The notes under the pieces were generated by a model that was not told where the DNA came from, made no database searches, and saw nothing but the letters and a program-made list of their open reading frames with translations. Below are positions 7,809 to 15,866 of a stretch of DNA of 64,000 bases, one piece after another. The position numbers were made by a program, and so were the translations under genes. Origin of the DNA: Laspinema palackyanum D2c (GTDB lineage: Bacteria > Cyanobacteriota > Cyanobacteriia > Cyanobacteriales > Laspinemataceae); assembly GCF_025370875.1 (NCBI RefSeq), contig NZ_JAMXFD010000021.1, positions 1 through 64,000 on the forward strand, given 5' to 3'. Each line of letters begins with the position of its first letter. Position 1 is the stretch's first letter.

Positions 7809-8543
7809 ATGACGATGTTCAGGTTTCGGCAAAAAGCAGCGCAGTTGGTTCGGTTTTGGCAGCAGCAATTTAATTCTCAATCATTGTTATCCCTTCACTC
7901 CCTGATGTTAATCAAGGGTATTTTGATATTTTTGCTGTCAATGGGAGTATTTTTGTATATTACCGATGGGGTCATAAACCAAAAAACTCAGGATTGGGAT
8001 TTAAAGATCATGCTGGCTATTCAAAAAACCCATAGTCCCATTCTGGATATCCTGATGACAACCTTTTCTAATATAGGTGGACCTGTGGTATTGATAGGTA
8101 TCTCTGTGGGATTAACGGTCAAATTTTGGCTCCGCAGACAGGGGATTGAATTGTTTGGATTGTTGTGGGCAGCTATAGGCGGGGCCCTAGTAAGTCTGTT
8201 GATTAAAGCCGGTTTCAATCGCGATCGACCCCAGATATGGGCGATGATCCATGATCACTTGAATACCTCCAGTTATCCCAGTGGTCATGTGATGAATGGG
8301 GTGGTGATTTATGGGTTTTGTGGTTATTTGTTAGGCCGGTCTTTTCCACGATGGCGAGGGTTGATTTATTTGGGAACTTTTTTACTGGTGTTGGGGATCG
8401 CCTGGAGTCGAATGTATGTGGGATTGCATTGGCCGACGGATGTTTTAGCTGGATATGCCACGGGTTTGGCTTGGTTGGATGTCTCAATCATCAGCTTTGA
8501 AATTCGCAAACGGCGAGAGGAAATGCGGCGGGGAAAAATTTAA
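7809..8543 (+). CDS. PAP2-family membrane phosphatase
   Basis: This is an integral-membrane acid phosphatase of the PAP2 superfamily, which dephosphorylates lipid phosphates such as phosphatidic acid or undecaprenyl diphosphate. The three signature motifs are in order: KAGFNRDRPQ, YPSGHVMN, and SRMYVGLHWPTDVLAG with the catalytic His and Asp. About five or six hydrophobic segments are visible. I prefer the ATG at 7809; an in-frame TTG at 7785 (eight residues upstream) has a purine-rich stretch before it and cannot be excluded. The C terminus is basic (RKRREEMRRGK), predicted cytoplasmic. No operon partner; substrate unknown. Confidence 0.9.
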   Translation: MTMFRFRQKAAQLVRFWQQQFNSQSLLSLHSLMLIKGILIFLLSMGVFLYITDGVINQKTQDWDLKIMLAIQKTHSPILDILMTTFSNIGGPVVLIGISVGLTVKFWLRRQGIELFGLLWAAIGGALVSLLIKAGFNRDRPQIWAMIHDHLNTSSYPSGHVMNGVVIYGFCGYLLGRSFPRWRGLIYLGTFLLVLGIAWSRMYVGLHWPTDVLAGYATGLAWLDVSIISFEIRKRREEMRRGKI

Positions 8544-8634
8544 AGTTTTTTCTATTTTATGAAGAATAAAGCGCTTAAATTGTTTTTTTATGCCAAGATA
8601 GAAACCAGCCAACTAATTGTTAAAGGAAGAATCA

Positions 8635-9441
8635 ATGATGAGTTCAGCCAATTACACCGCGCCGGTTAGCCAACTGTTGAATTATGGGGCAGTTTACAAG
8701 TATGACTTCAAACAAAGTACCGATTATATCGAAAAATTTGGATTCACATCAGAACACATTCCTGAATTAATTCGCATGGTAGGCGATGAGGAATTACACG
8801 ATGCAGATGCCGAGAGTTTGGAAGTTTGGGCACCGATTCATGCTTGGCGATCGCTAGGAGAACTCGGTAATGAAGCGGCGATTCAACCCTTACTCTCCTT
8901 AATTCCCCTATTATACGATAACGATTGGTTCATAGACGAATTGCCTCATGTTTTGGCTCAAATTGGCCCAGCCGCAATTCCAGCTTTGAGAGATTATTTA
9001 GCCAATCCTGATTATGACGCCTCCCCCCGATCCTCGGTGGTCGATTCTCTGGAAGTGATGGCGACTCAGCATCCCGAATTCCGGGACCAGTGTGTGAGCA
9101 TTTTAACGGAAAGGTTGGCCTATTCCGATCCAGAGTCCCAAATTTTAAACAGTTTTATTGTTTACAGTTTAGTCGAATTAAAAGCCGTAGAGGCAGCTTC
9201 GGAGATTGAGGCAGCATTTGTAGGCGATCGCATTAATAAAGATTGGTGCGACAATTGGGAACTCGTCCAGGTCGGATTAGGATTAAAAGAACCCAAGAAG
9301 AAACTGAAAGACCCCGCTGGGATTGCCGCCTTGTTTGAGAAACATTCCAAAAAACGTTCTCCAACCCAAATCACCTCTGGGTTTGGGTCCGCTAAAACTC
9401 AGCAAAAATCGGGAAATAAAAAGAAGAAAAAACGCAAATAA
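8635..9441 (+). CDS. HEAT-repeat protein, DUF1186-like
   Basis: This soluble alpha-helical protein has tandem HEAT-type repeats from about residue 50 to 200 (for example AWRSLGELGNEAAIQPLL and LPHVLAQIGPAAIPALRDYL). The N-terminal region (YTAPVSQLLNYG, then GFTSEHIPELIRM) resembles DUF1186 proteins. The C terminus is a Lys-rich tail ending KKKKKRK, which may contact nucleic acid or another polyanion. The ATG at 8635 is preceded by AAAGGAAGAA, a good ribosome-binding site; an in-frame TTG at 8617 is less likely. It is not obviously in an operon. Role unknown; probably a scaffold. Confidence 0.75.
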   Translation: MMSSANYTAPVSQLLNYGAVYKYDFKQSTDYIEKFGFTSEHIPELIRMVGDEELHDADAESLEVWAPIHAWRSLGELGNEAAIQPLLSLIPLLYDNDWFIDELPHVLAQIGPAAIPALRDYLANPDYDASPRSSVVDSLEVMATQHPEFRDQCVSILTERLAYSDPESQILNSFIVYSLVELKAVEAASEIEAAFVGDRINKDWCDNWELVQVGLGLKEPKKKLKDPAGIAALFEKHSKKRSPTQITSGFGSAKTQQKSGNKKKKKRK

Positions 9442-9665
9442 ACCAGAACAATCCCGTATCCTCTTGCGGTTCTTGGACTAAAATCTACACCCCACGGTGC
9501 CCGTTTTGGAAATGATTTTCCTTGACCATATCACCGGAGTAGGCAAAAGACTAAGGCAAAGGTTAGGATAGACAGAATAGAGGCAGATAACTTAGGGTTG
9601 GCAATCCATCCCTGAGTGTTCTGCCTGCCTGTTGCTTTTCCAAATTTTATCCTCAAAATAATTTT

Positions 9666-11117
9666 ATGAAACCCATAGAACGAATTTCTGATTATCTTTG
9701 GGAAATTCCCACCTCCTACAAACCCGGAATGCGCGTTCCCGCGCGAATTTATGCCACAGAACAGCTAATCCGCGATATGGACGAAGCGGTTGCGGACCAA
9801 ATCAGCAATGTGGCAACCCTGCCGGGAATTACCCAAAGTGCTTTATGTATGCCTGATGGTCACTTTGGCTATGGATTTCCCATTGGCGGTGTTGCCGCAA
9901 TGGATATTGCCGAAGGGGGAGTCATTTCTCCGGGAGGTATTGGTTTTGATATTAACTGTGGAATGCGTTTAGTCGTGACCAATCTCACGGAAAAAGAGGT
10001 CAAACCTAAGATTAAAAAATTAATCGATAAGCTGTATGAACGAGTTCCCGCAGGAGTAGGAAGTAAAGGCTTTGTAAAAGTCTCCCGCAATGAATTTCGC
10101 CAAGTGGTGGAAGAGGGGGCCAAGTGGTGCATTAACCAGGGTTATGGATGGGATGAGGATTTAGAACTAACCGAAGAAAATGGCTGTATTGCCGGGGCTT
10201 ATGCCTCTAAAATTAGCGACAAAGCCATCGATCGCGGTTGCAATCAAATCGGAACTTTGGGGTCGGGTAACCACTATTTAGAAATTCAAGTCGCCCGTCC
10301 TGAAAATATTGTGGACCCAGAATTAGCCGAAGCCTTTGGGATTACCATTCCTAATCAAGTGGTGGTGATGTTCCACTGTGGTAGTCGCGGATTTGGACAT
10401 CAGGTGGCGACGGACTATCTGCAAGTTTTTCTGAAAGTCATGGAATCCAAATATGGGATTAACATTTTAGACCGAGAATTGGCTTGTGCGCCATTTAATT
10501 CTCCCGAAGGACAGGATTATTTTGCAGCCATGAAATGTGGATTAAATATGTCCTTTGCCAACCGCCAGGTAATTTTGCACCGGATTCGTGAGGTGTTTTC
10601 TGATGTCTTTGGAAAGTCCGCTGAAGCATTAGGAATGCATCAAGTTTACGATGTGTCTCATAATACGGCCAAGTTAGAAGACCATATTGTAGATGGCAAA
10701 ATGCGATCGCTACTGGTCCATCGCAAAGGGTCTACTCGCGCCTTTGGTCCAGGAATGGAAGGCATTCCAGACCGCTATAAACCTTATGGTCAGCCGGTGA
10801 TTTTAGGCGGCAGTATGGAAACTGGATCTTATCTGTTAGCGGGGGTATCCACAGGTGCTCAAAGTTTCTTTAGTACCGCCCACGGTAGCGGACGAACCAT
10901 GAGTCGAACCAAGGCGCGAAAACAGTGGAATGGGGAACAATTACAAAAAGATATGCAGAAGCAAGGAATTTACATTAGAACCACCTCCTGGCGGGGTTTA
11001 GCTGAGGAAGCAGGGGGCGCTTATAAAGATGTGGATGCGGTGGTCAAAGCTACGGAATTAGCTGGATTAAGTAAGCGCGTAGTTCGCTTAGTTCCGATTG
11101 GAAATGTCAAGGGGTAA
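9666..11117 (+). CDS. rtcB: RNA-splicing ligase RtcB
   Basis: This GTP- and Mn2+-dependent ligase joins RNA 2',3'-cyclic phosphate (or 3'-phosphate) to 5'-OH ends, acting in RNA repair or tRNA healing. The 483-residue sequence has the family's metal and guanylate site segments: MPDGHFGYGFPIGG, GGIGFDINCGMR, LGSGNHYLEIQ, FHCGSRGFGHQ, and the STAHGSGRTMSR segment near residue 408 with the His that becomes guanylylated. Five bases separate its stop from the COG0523 GTPase gene, and archease follows that, so the three form one operon. The presence of archease implies multiple-turnover activation of this RtcB. Confidence 0.97.
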   Translation: MKPIERISDYLWEIPTSYKPGMRVPARIYATEQLIRDMDEAVADQISNVATLPGITQSALCMPDGHFGYGFPIGGVAAMDIAEGGVISPGGIGFDINCGMRLVVTNLTEKEVKPKIKKLIDKLYERVPAGVGSKGFVKVSRNEFRQVVEEGAKWCINQGYGWDEDLELTEENGCIAGAYASKISDKAIDRGCNQIGTLGSGNHYLEIQVARPENIVDPELAEAFGITIPNQVVVMFHCGSRGFGHQVATDYLQVFLKVMESKYGINILDRELACAPFNSPEGQDYFAAMKCGLNMSFANRQVILHRIREVFSDVFGKSAEALGMHQVYDVSHNTAKLEDHIVDGKMRSLLVHRKGSTRAFGPGMEGIPDRYKPYGQPVILGGSMETGSYLLAGVSTGAQSFFSTAHGSGRTMSRTKARKQWNGEQLQKDMQKQGIYIRTTSWRGLAEEAGGAYKDVDAVVKATELAGLSKRVVRLVPIGNVKG

Positions 11118-11122
11118 TCACC

Positions 11123-12007
11123 ATGAAAACACGGACGCCGATTACGGTGATTACGGGACCATTAGGCAGCGGAAAAACCACCTTACTGCGCTATATTTTG
11201 GAGACAGTTCCCCGCAAAATTGCCATTTTAATGAATGAATTTGGCGAAATTGCCATTGATAGCAAAGTTATTGAGGGGAAAAATATTCAAATTGCTGAAT
11301 TAGGCGGGGGTTGCGTGTGCTGTTCCCTGGCGGGGGAATTTGAGGCGGCAGTTGAAGAAATTCTCGAAACGATTCACCCGGAGGTAATTGTGGTGGAAAC
11401 CACTGGGGTTGCTGAACCCGATGCTTTAGTGTTTGACATTCAAGAGACTTTACCTCAAGTAATTTTGGATGGAGTAATTACCACCATTGATGCCGATGGA
11501 TTAGTCAAATATCCCAATATTGGGCATACCAGCCGACTGCAAATTGAAGGGGCGGATTTCATCCTGTTAAATAAGGTGGATTTGGTCAATGAGGAAGAAT
11601 TAAGGGCAATTGAGAAGAAGCTAACGGAGATTAATAGTATCGCCCCAATTGTCAAAACCGAACGCTGTCTAGTGGACCCGGAGTTGCTGTTTGGATTAAA
11701 TCGCGATCGCATTCAAAAACCACCCCATCACGTTCATCAACCGGAATTTGATTCCTTTAGCTATACCTCAGACCATCTCTTCCATCGTTCCCGGTTTGAA
11801 TCCTTCGCAGATAACTTAGAATCCGAGGTCTATCGCGCCAAAGGATTTATCCGCTTTGCTGAGGGTAATTATCTATTTAATTTCGTCGCTGGACGCTGGG
11901 AATTGGAACCTTTTGAATGGGCAAAAACCGAGTTAGTGTTTATTGGAAAACAAGTACAGACTCTCCAATCTGACATCATCCAGCGATTGCAATCTTGTGA
12001 GGAATAG
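11123..12007 (+). CDS. COG0523/CobW-family G3E GTPase (putative metallochaperone)
   Basis: This P-loop GTPase of the COG0523 subgroup delivers or inserts metals in characterised members. Walker A is GPLGSGKTTLL (about 12-22), the metal-binding CXCC motif is GGGCVCCSL (about 61-69), Walker B/switch segment follows in VVETTGVAEPDAL, and the guanine-specificity motif is NKVD (about 150). The C-terminal CobW domain is shortened to about 90 residues, making the total 294. It lies between rtcB (5-base gap) and archease (3-base gap). Since RtcB needs Mn2+ and is inhibited by mismetalation, a role in loading RtcB is an attractive inference, not a demonstrated one. Confidence 0.9.
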   Translation: MKTRTPITVITGPLGSGKTTLLRYILETVPRKIAILMNEFGEIAIDSKVIEGKNIQIAELGGGCVCCSLAGEFEAAVEEILETIHPEVIVVETTGVAEPDALVFDIQETLPQVILDGVITTIDADGLVKYPNIGHTSRLQIEGADFILLNKVDLVNEEELRAIEKKLTEINSIAPIVKTERCLVDPELLFGLNRDRIQKPPHHVHQPEFDSFSYTSDHLFHRSRFESFADNLESEVYRAKGFIRFAEGNYLFNFVAGRWELEPFEWAKTELVFIGKQVQTLQSDIIQRLQSCEE

Positions 12008-12010
12008 CCC

Positions 12011-12442
12011 ATGCCTTATGAATTTTTAGAAGAGGTGGCAACAGCAGATATCGCCTTTGTTGCCCAAGGGAAAGATTTAGAAGCGGTATTTATTGCCGCA
12101 GGGAATGCCACGGTTAATGCGATGATTTTTGAGTTAGAAAGTATTGCCCTAACCGAACAGCGTCAGTTTACCTTAGAGAACGATGAATTGGATATGTTGC
12201 TGTTTAATTATTTACAGGAATTCCTGTATTATAAAGACAGTGAACAGTTGTTGTTGCTGGGACAACAGGTGACGATCGCCCAGAAGAATGGACTGTATCA
12301 ATTAGAGGCGATCGCCAAAGGAGAAACCCTCGACCCGGATCGCCATGAACAACGAGTTGATGTCAAAGCAGTCACCTTACATCAATTTAAACTTGAATCC
12401 ACCCCAGAGGGATGGATAGCAATGGTTATCCTGGATATTTAA
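12011..12442 (+). CDS. Archease (RtcB activator)
   Basis: Archease is a small SHS2-domain protein that accelerates RtcB guanylylation and allows multiple turnovers. The 143-residue sequence matches in length and pattern: MPYEFLEEVATADIAFVAQG at the N terminus (with the acidic metal-binding residues), ALTEQRQFTLENDELDMLLFNYLQEF in pieces across the middle, and a C-terminal beta strand ending AMVILDI in which the penultimate Asp is the conserved metal ligand. It is the last gene of the rtcB operon, only 3 bases after the GTPase gene. The canonical start HTADI is replaced by ATADI here, so one possible ligand is altered. Confidence 0.9.
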   Translation: MPYEFLEEVATADIAFVAQGKDLEAVFIAAGNATVNAMIFELESIALTEQRQFTLENDELDMLLFNYLQEFLYYKDSEQLLLLGQQVTIAQKNGLYQLEAIAKGETLDPDRHEQRVDVKAVTLHQFKLESTPEGWIAMVILDI

Positions 12443-12607
12443 CAAGGGGTTTGAGGGACTAAAGTTCTGAACTGCATTTAATTTCAGCCCGATAAAATTA
12501 TCAGGGTTCCCTGGATATCGGAGGAAATTTCCTGATTTTTCAGTCATCTTCTCGTAATAAGGGAAAGTCAAAAAACAGACTAACCTAGACGATAACCAGG
12601 GACAAAA

Positions 12608-13174
12608 ATGCCTCAAACTCAACCGAACCCAACCCCGATAGAACGAGTTTTATCTATGGGGTGGATGTCTAATCCTGCCGAGAGTGGGACGTTTGATTTC
12701 ACCCCATCGGTTACTCGGTCAGAACTGGCCCAAGTTCTGGGAAAAGCCTTTAAATTAGACCAACGCAATACAGCGGAAAACCCCAAAATTTCCGTTCAAG
12801 ATATGACCAGCGATCGCCCGGATTATGCCGCCATTCAAACCGCATTAAAAACTGGCACAATGACCGTCGATAGTCAAGGCCGCTTCTTCCCAGATCGCCC
12901 CGTAACTCGCGCCGAAGGATTGGCAATTTTTGCCCAAGCTTATGGGGTATTTCAGCTATCAGAAGATGCCGTTACCGACCTGTTAAAAGAGTATCCTGAT
13001 GCCGTCGATATCCCTGATTGGGCCCAGCAAGCAATGGCCACAGCGTTACAAGAAGGGTTTGTCAATACCGATCGCCATCAAGCAATTCGTCCCTTAGAAC
13101 CCATGACTAGGGCAGACCTTGCTCATGCCTTAATTCAATATCTGGAAAAACAACAAAATCCCGCCTTTGGCTAG
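12608..13174 (+). CDS. SLH-domain protein without an obvious signal peptide
   Basis: This 188-residue protein is built from S-layer-homology-type modules: FDFTPSVTRSELAQVLGKAF (about 26-45), RFFPDRPVTRAEGLAIFAQAY (split around 92-112) and IRPLEPMTRADLAHALIQYL (about 158-177). The TRSE/TRAE/TRAD motifs mark the start of each module. No hydrophobic export signal is seen at the N terminus, which is polar (MPQTQPNPTPIERVL). SLH domains normally bind peptidoglycan-linked polymers outside the cell, so this one is either exported by another route or has an intracellular scaffolding role. It is followed by a likely intrinsic terminator. Confidence 0.8.
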   Translation: MPQTQPNPTPIERVLSMGWMSNPAESGTFDFTPSVTRSELAQVLGKAFKLDQRNTAENPKISVQDMTSDRPDYAAIQTALKTGTMTVDSQGRFFPDRPVTRAEGLAIFAQAYGVFQLSEDAVTDLLKEYPDAVDIPDWAQQAMATALQEGFVNTDRHQAIRPLEPMTRADLAHALIQYLEKQQNPAFG

Positions 13175-13296
13175 AATTATCTCTAAATAATTCCCCGGAT
13201 TAAACCGGATTGAACCGGAGTTTCATGAGTTGGTTTTAACCTAAAGCATCCCAGTTTTGCGGTTTCCTTGAATTCATCACGCTTAATTAATCCCAA

Positions 13297-13323
13297 GGGG
13301 TGTAGTTTTTACTGCACCCCTTT
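13297..13323 (+). terminator. Intrinsic terminator after the SLH gene
   Basis: GGGGTGTAGT (13297-13306) pairs with ACTGCACCCC (13311-13320), with one wobble pair, followed by TTT. Confidence 0.6.
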
Positions 13324-13345
13324 CCCATTGGGCCGACAGTCATGA

Positions 13346-13351
13346 TATAAT
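13346..13351 (+). promoter_or_regulatory. Possible -10 element for the TPR-glycosyltransferase cluster
   Basis: A consensus TATAAT lies 78 bases before the first TPR-glycosyltransferase start. No good -35 hexamer sits at the expected distance, so it may be activator-dependent or fortuitous. Confidence 0.35.
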
Positions 13352-13428
13352 ACCCCCGTACTTTTAACTGTTTCCGTGGGTCATCACTGTATAGGGATAA
13401 CCAGACAAGCGAGAAAAGTGGAACCGTG

Positions 13429-15804
13429 ATGCATATCGATGAGGCGACTGCAACCAATCAACAAGCTGAACGCTATTATCAGGAGGGTAAGTGGACCGAG
13501 GCAGTGGCCCTCTGCCATAAACTGATTCAAATTCAGCCAAATTTTGCTCCAATTTATAAAACTTTGGGTAATAGTTTGCAAGCTCAAGGTAAACTAGAGG
13601 CAGCAATGCGGGCGTACCATCGCGCATTGGTTCTCAATCCAGAATTTGCCGAAGTTCATGCCAATCAGGGGACAATTTTTTATCAAATCGGTGAGTTAGA
13701 CTCAGCAGTTCTTTGTTATCAAAAAGCCTTAACAATTCAGCCAAATTGGGCCGGTGTTTATTGGAATTTAGGTAAAGTTGTTAAGGACCAAGGACGAGTC
13801 GATGATGGGATAGAGTATCAGAAAACCGCTTTAAATCTCAATCCGAGTCAGTTTCCCCCGGACCTACACAATCAAGTGGGATTAGAGTTAAGTAAACGCG
13901 CATCCCTTGAGGAAACCACGGCATTTTATCAGCAGTTTATTGAGACCTACCCTGACTGGGGTCCCGCCTACTTAAATTTAGGCATATTTCTGGAATCTCA
14001 GGGGAAGATAGAAGAGGCGATCGCCTGTTTTCAGAAAGCGATAACCCTGCAACCGCATCTCGCTGCTGCTCACTTTAAACTGGGCTATCTGCTGCAACAA
14101 AAAAATGAACTTGAATCAGCGATTGATTGCTTTCAATCTACCCTAAAACTGCAACCGGATTGGATTGAGGCTTACAATAATTTAGGAATAATTTTAAGAA
14201 AGGTCAAGCGCGAAGAAGAAGCGATCGACTGTTTTAAAAAAGCTATTGAAATTAACCCAAATTTTGCCGAAGGCTACCGCAACTGGGGAACCACTTTACA
14301 GCAACAAGGCAAGCTAGAATCTGCCGCTGCTTGTTTGCGAGACTGTATTAAAATTCAGCCCAATTTTGCCCTCGCCCACGGCAATTTAGGCTACGTTCTG
14401 GAACAACAAGGCAAACTTGATGAAGCCAAAGCCTCTTTGCGTCATGCGATCGCCTTGGAACCGGATTTAGCAATGGCCTATGGCAATTTAGGCAATATTT
14501 TACACCGGGAAGGGTCACTGGAAGAGTCCATCTCCTGTTTCCAAAACGCGATAAAATATGATGCAACTTTTGGGAAGCTCTACTTCCGAGGTCAACCTAG
14601 TTTGGAAACTCTCCCTAACCATTTATTGCTGGATCTTCCTGTCACCCAGCCTAAAAAAGTTTGTCGATGGACTCGGGATTTATCCACTCCCTTTCAAGGC
14701 AACTTGAACAGTTCGGAAATTACGATTCGAGACATCAGTCCCTCCACCTCCGTACATCTTTTTGCCGGGAAAACCATTTCGGACCTAGATGATTCCAATC
14801 CCACCTATTTTTCAGAAACTTCTGGACAATCTCCCTCTAACTATTTAGTGACAGTTTCTCATGGACGGGCTTGGGGTGATTTGTACACCAGTGCCATTTG
14901 GACGGAAGATAATCACTTATTAGCCGATATTTCTAACGGAAATGTTCCTTTCCTATTTTCGTTAAATAAATTGCCTCAGATTCATTACTTTGATGAAACA
15001 GTGGCATTTTTGTCCACCCTAGGAGGCGCTACATATTATCATTGGTGGGTGGATATTCTGCCTCGATTTGAACTTTTAAATCAGGCTGGAATTGATTTAG
15101 ATAGCATTGATAAATTTGTCATCAATGATTATAATCAAGGATTTCATAAAGAAGTCATCCAATTCCTGGGTATTCCCGAACATAAACTCATAACCAGCGT
15201 GGAATACCCTCACTTACAAGCCCGTCAGTTGATTGTTCCTTCCGCCACCAGTAGTACAGAAAAATGGTTAGGTTCTTTTATTGAAGGTCCGCCTCAATGG
15301 GTCTGTAAATTTTTGCAGCAGAAATTTCTCCCCCTTGCCGATTCTCAGCAGTCAGACCCTATTGATAAAATTTATATTAGCCGAAGAGGTACAAGAATTC
15401 GCCGTTTTGTGAATGAACATGAAGTCAGTACCTTATTAGAATCCTATGGATTTAAAACGGTTATTTTAGAATCTCTCTCTGTTCAAGAGCAAATTACCTT
15501 ATTAGCAGGGGCAAAAATGATTGTGGCTCCTCATGGGGCCGGATTAACGAATACTATTTTTTGTCAACCTGGGACGCAGTTGATTGAAATTTTTTCTCCA
15601 AGATATGTACCCGATTGTTATTGGATTATTAGCAATCAAGTCGGGATAGACTATTATTATCTGATTGGGGAAGAAGTAGAAGGGTACTATTTAAAACATC
15701 CAGACCCCTCTTATAAACCCCTCAACTGCCCACCCCGGGCTGAACATATTTATGTTAATATAGACTCGCTCTTTCAACTGATGAAGTTGGCGGGATTTAT
15801 TTAA
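13429..15804 (+). CDS. TPR protein with GT61-family (DUF563) glycosyltransferase domain, copy A
   Basis: This 791-residue protein has about ten tetratricopeptide repeats (residues about 10-385; for example NLGIFLESQGKIEEAIACF) followed by a GT61/DUF563-type glycosyltransferase domain (about 450-770). The latter carries TYYHWWVDILPRFE near residue 532 and APHGAGLTNTIFCQPGTQ near residue 700, the usual DUF563 landmarks. GT61 enzymes transfer pentoses or GlcNAc in the cell envelope or on proteins. The start is ATG 13429 or the preceding GTG. It is first of three consecutive, co-directional genes with nearly the same N-terminal TPRs. Likely role: glycan or protein glycosylation, substrate unknown. 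Confidence 0.85.
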   Translation: MHIDEATATNQQAERYYQEGKWTEAVALCHKLIQIQPNFAPIYKTLGNSLQAQGKLEAAMRAYHRALVLNPEFAEVHANQGTIFYQIGELDSAVLCYQKALTIQPNWAGVYWNLGKVVKDQGRVDDGIEYQKTALNLNPSQFPPDLHNQVGLELSKRASLEETTAFYQQFIETYPDWGPAYLNLGIFLESQGKIEEAIACFQKAITLQPHLAAAHFKLGYLLQQKNELESAIDCFQSTLKLQPDWIEAYNNLGIILRKVKREEEAIDCFKKAIEINPNFAEGYRNWGTTLQQQGKLESAAACLRDCIKIQPNFALAHGNLGYVLEQQGKLDEAKASLRHAIALEPDLAMAYGNLGNILHREGSLEESISCFQNAIKYDATFGKLYFRGQPSLETLPNHLLLDLPVTQPKKVCRWTRDLSTPFQGNLNSSEITIRDISPSTSVHLFAGKTISDLDDSNPTYFSETSGQSPSNYLVTVSHGRAWGDLYTSAIWTEDNHLLADISNGNVPFLFSLNKLPQIHYFDETVAFLSTLGGATYYHWWVDILPRFELLNQAGIDLDSIDKFVINDYNQGFHKEVIQFLGIPEHKLITSVEYPHLQARQLIVPSATSSTEKWLGSFIEGPPQWVCKFLQQKFLPLADSQQSDPIDKIYISRRGTRIRRFVNEHEVSTLLESYGFKTVILESLSVQEQITLLAGAKMIVAPHGAGLTNTIFCQPGTQLIEIFSPRYVPDCYWIISNQVGIDYYYLIGEEVEGYYLKHPDPSYKPLNCPPRAEHIYVNIDSLFQLMKLAGFI

Positions 15805-15866
15805 AGGCAGCAATTAGAGTGAACTTGCAGTTCTGACTATGAATTACCCCAATTCAGCACAAAAAA

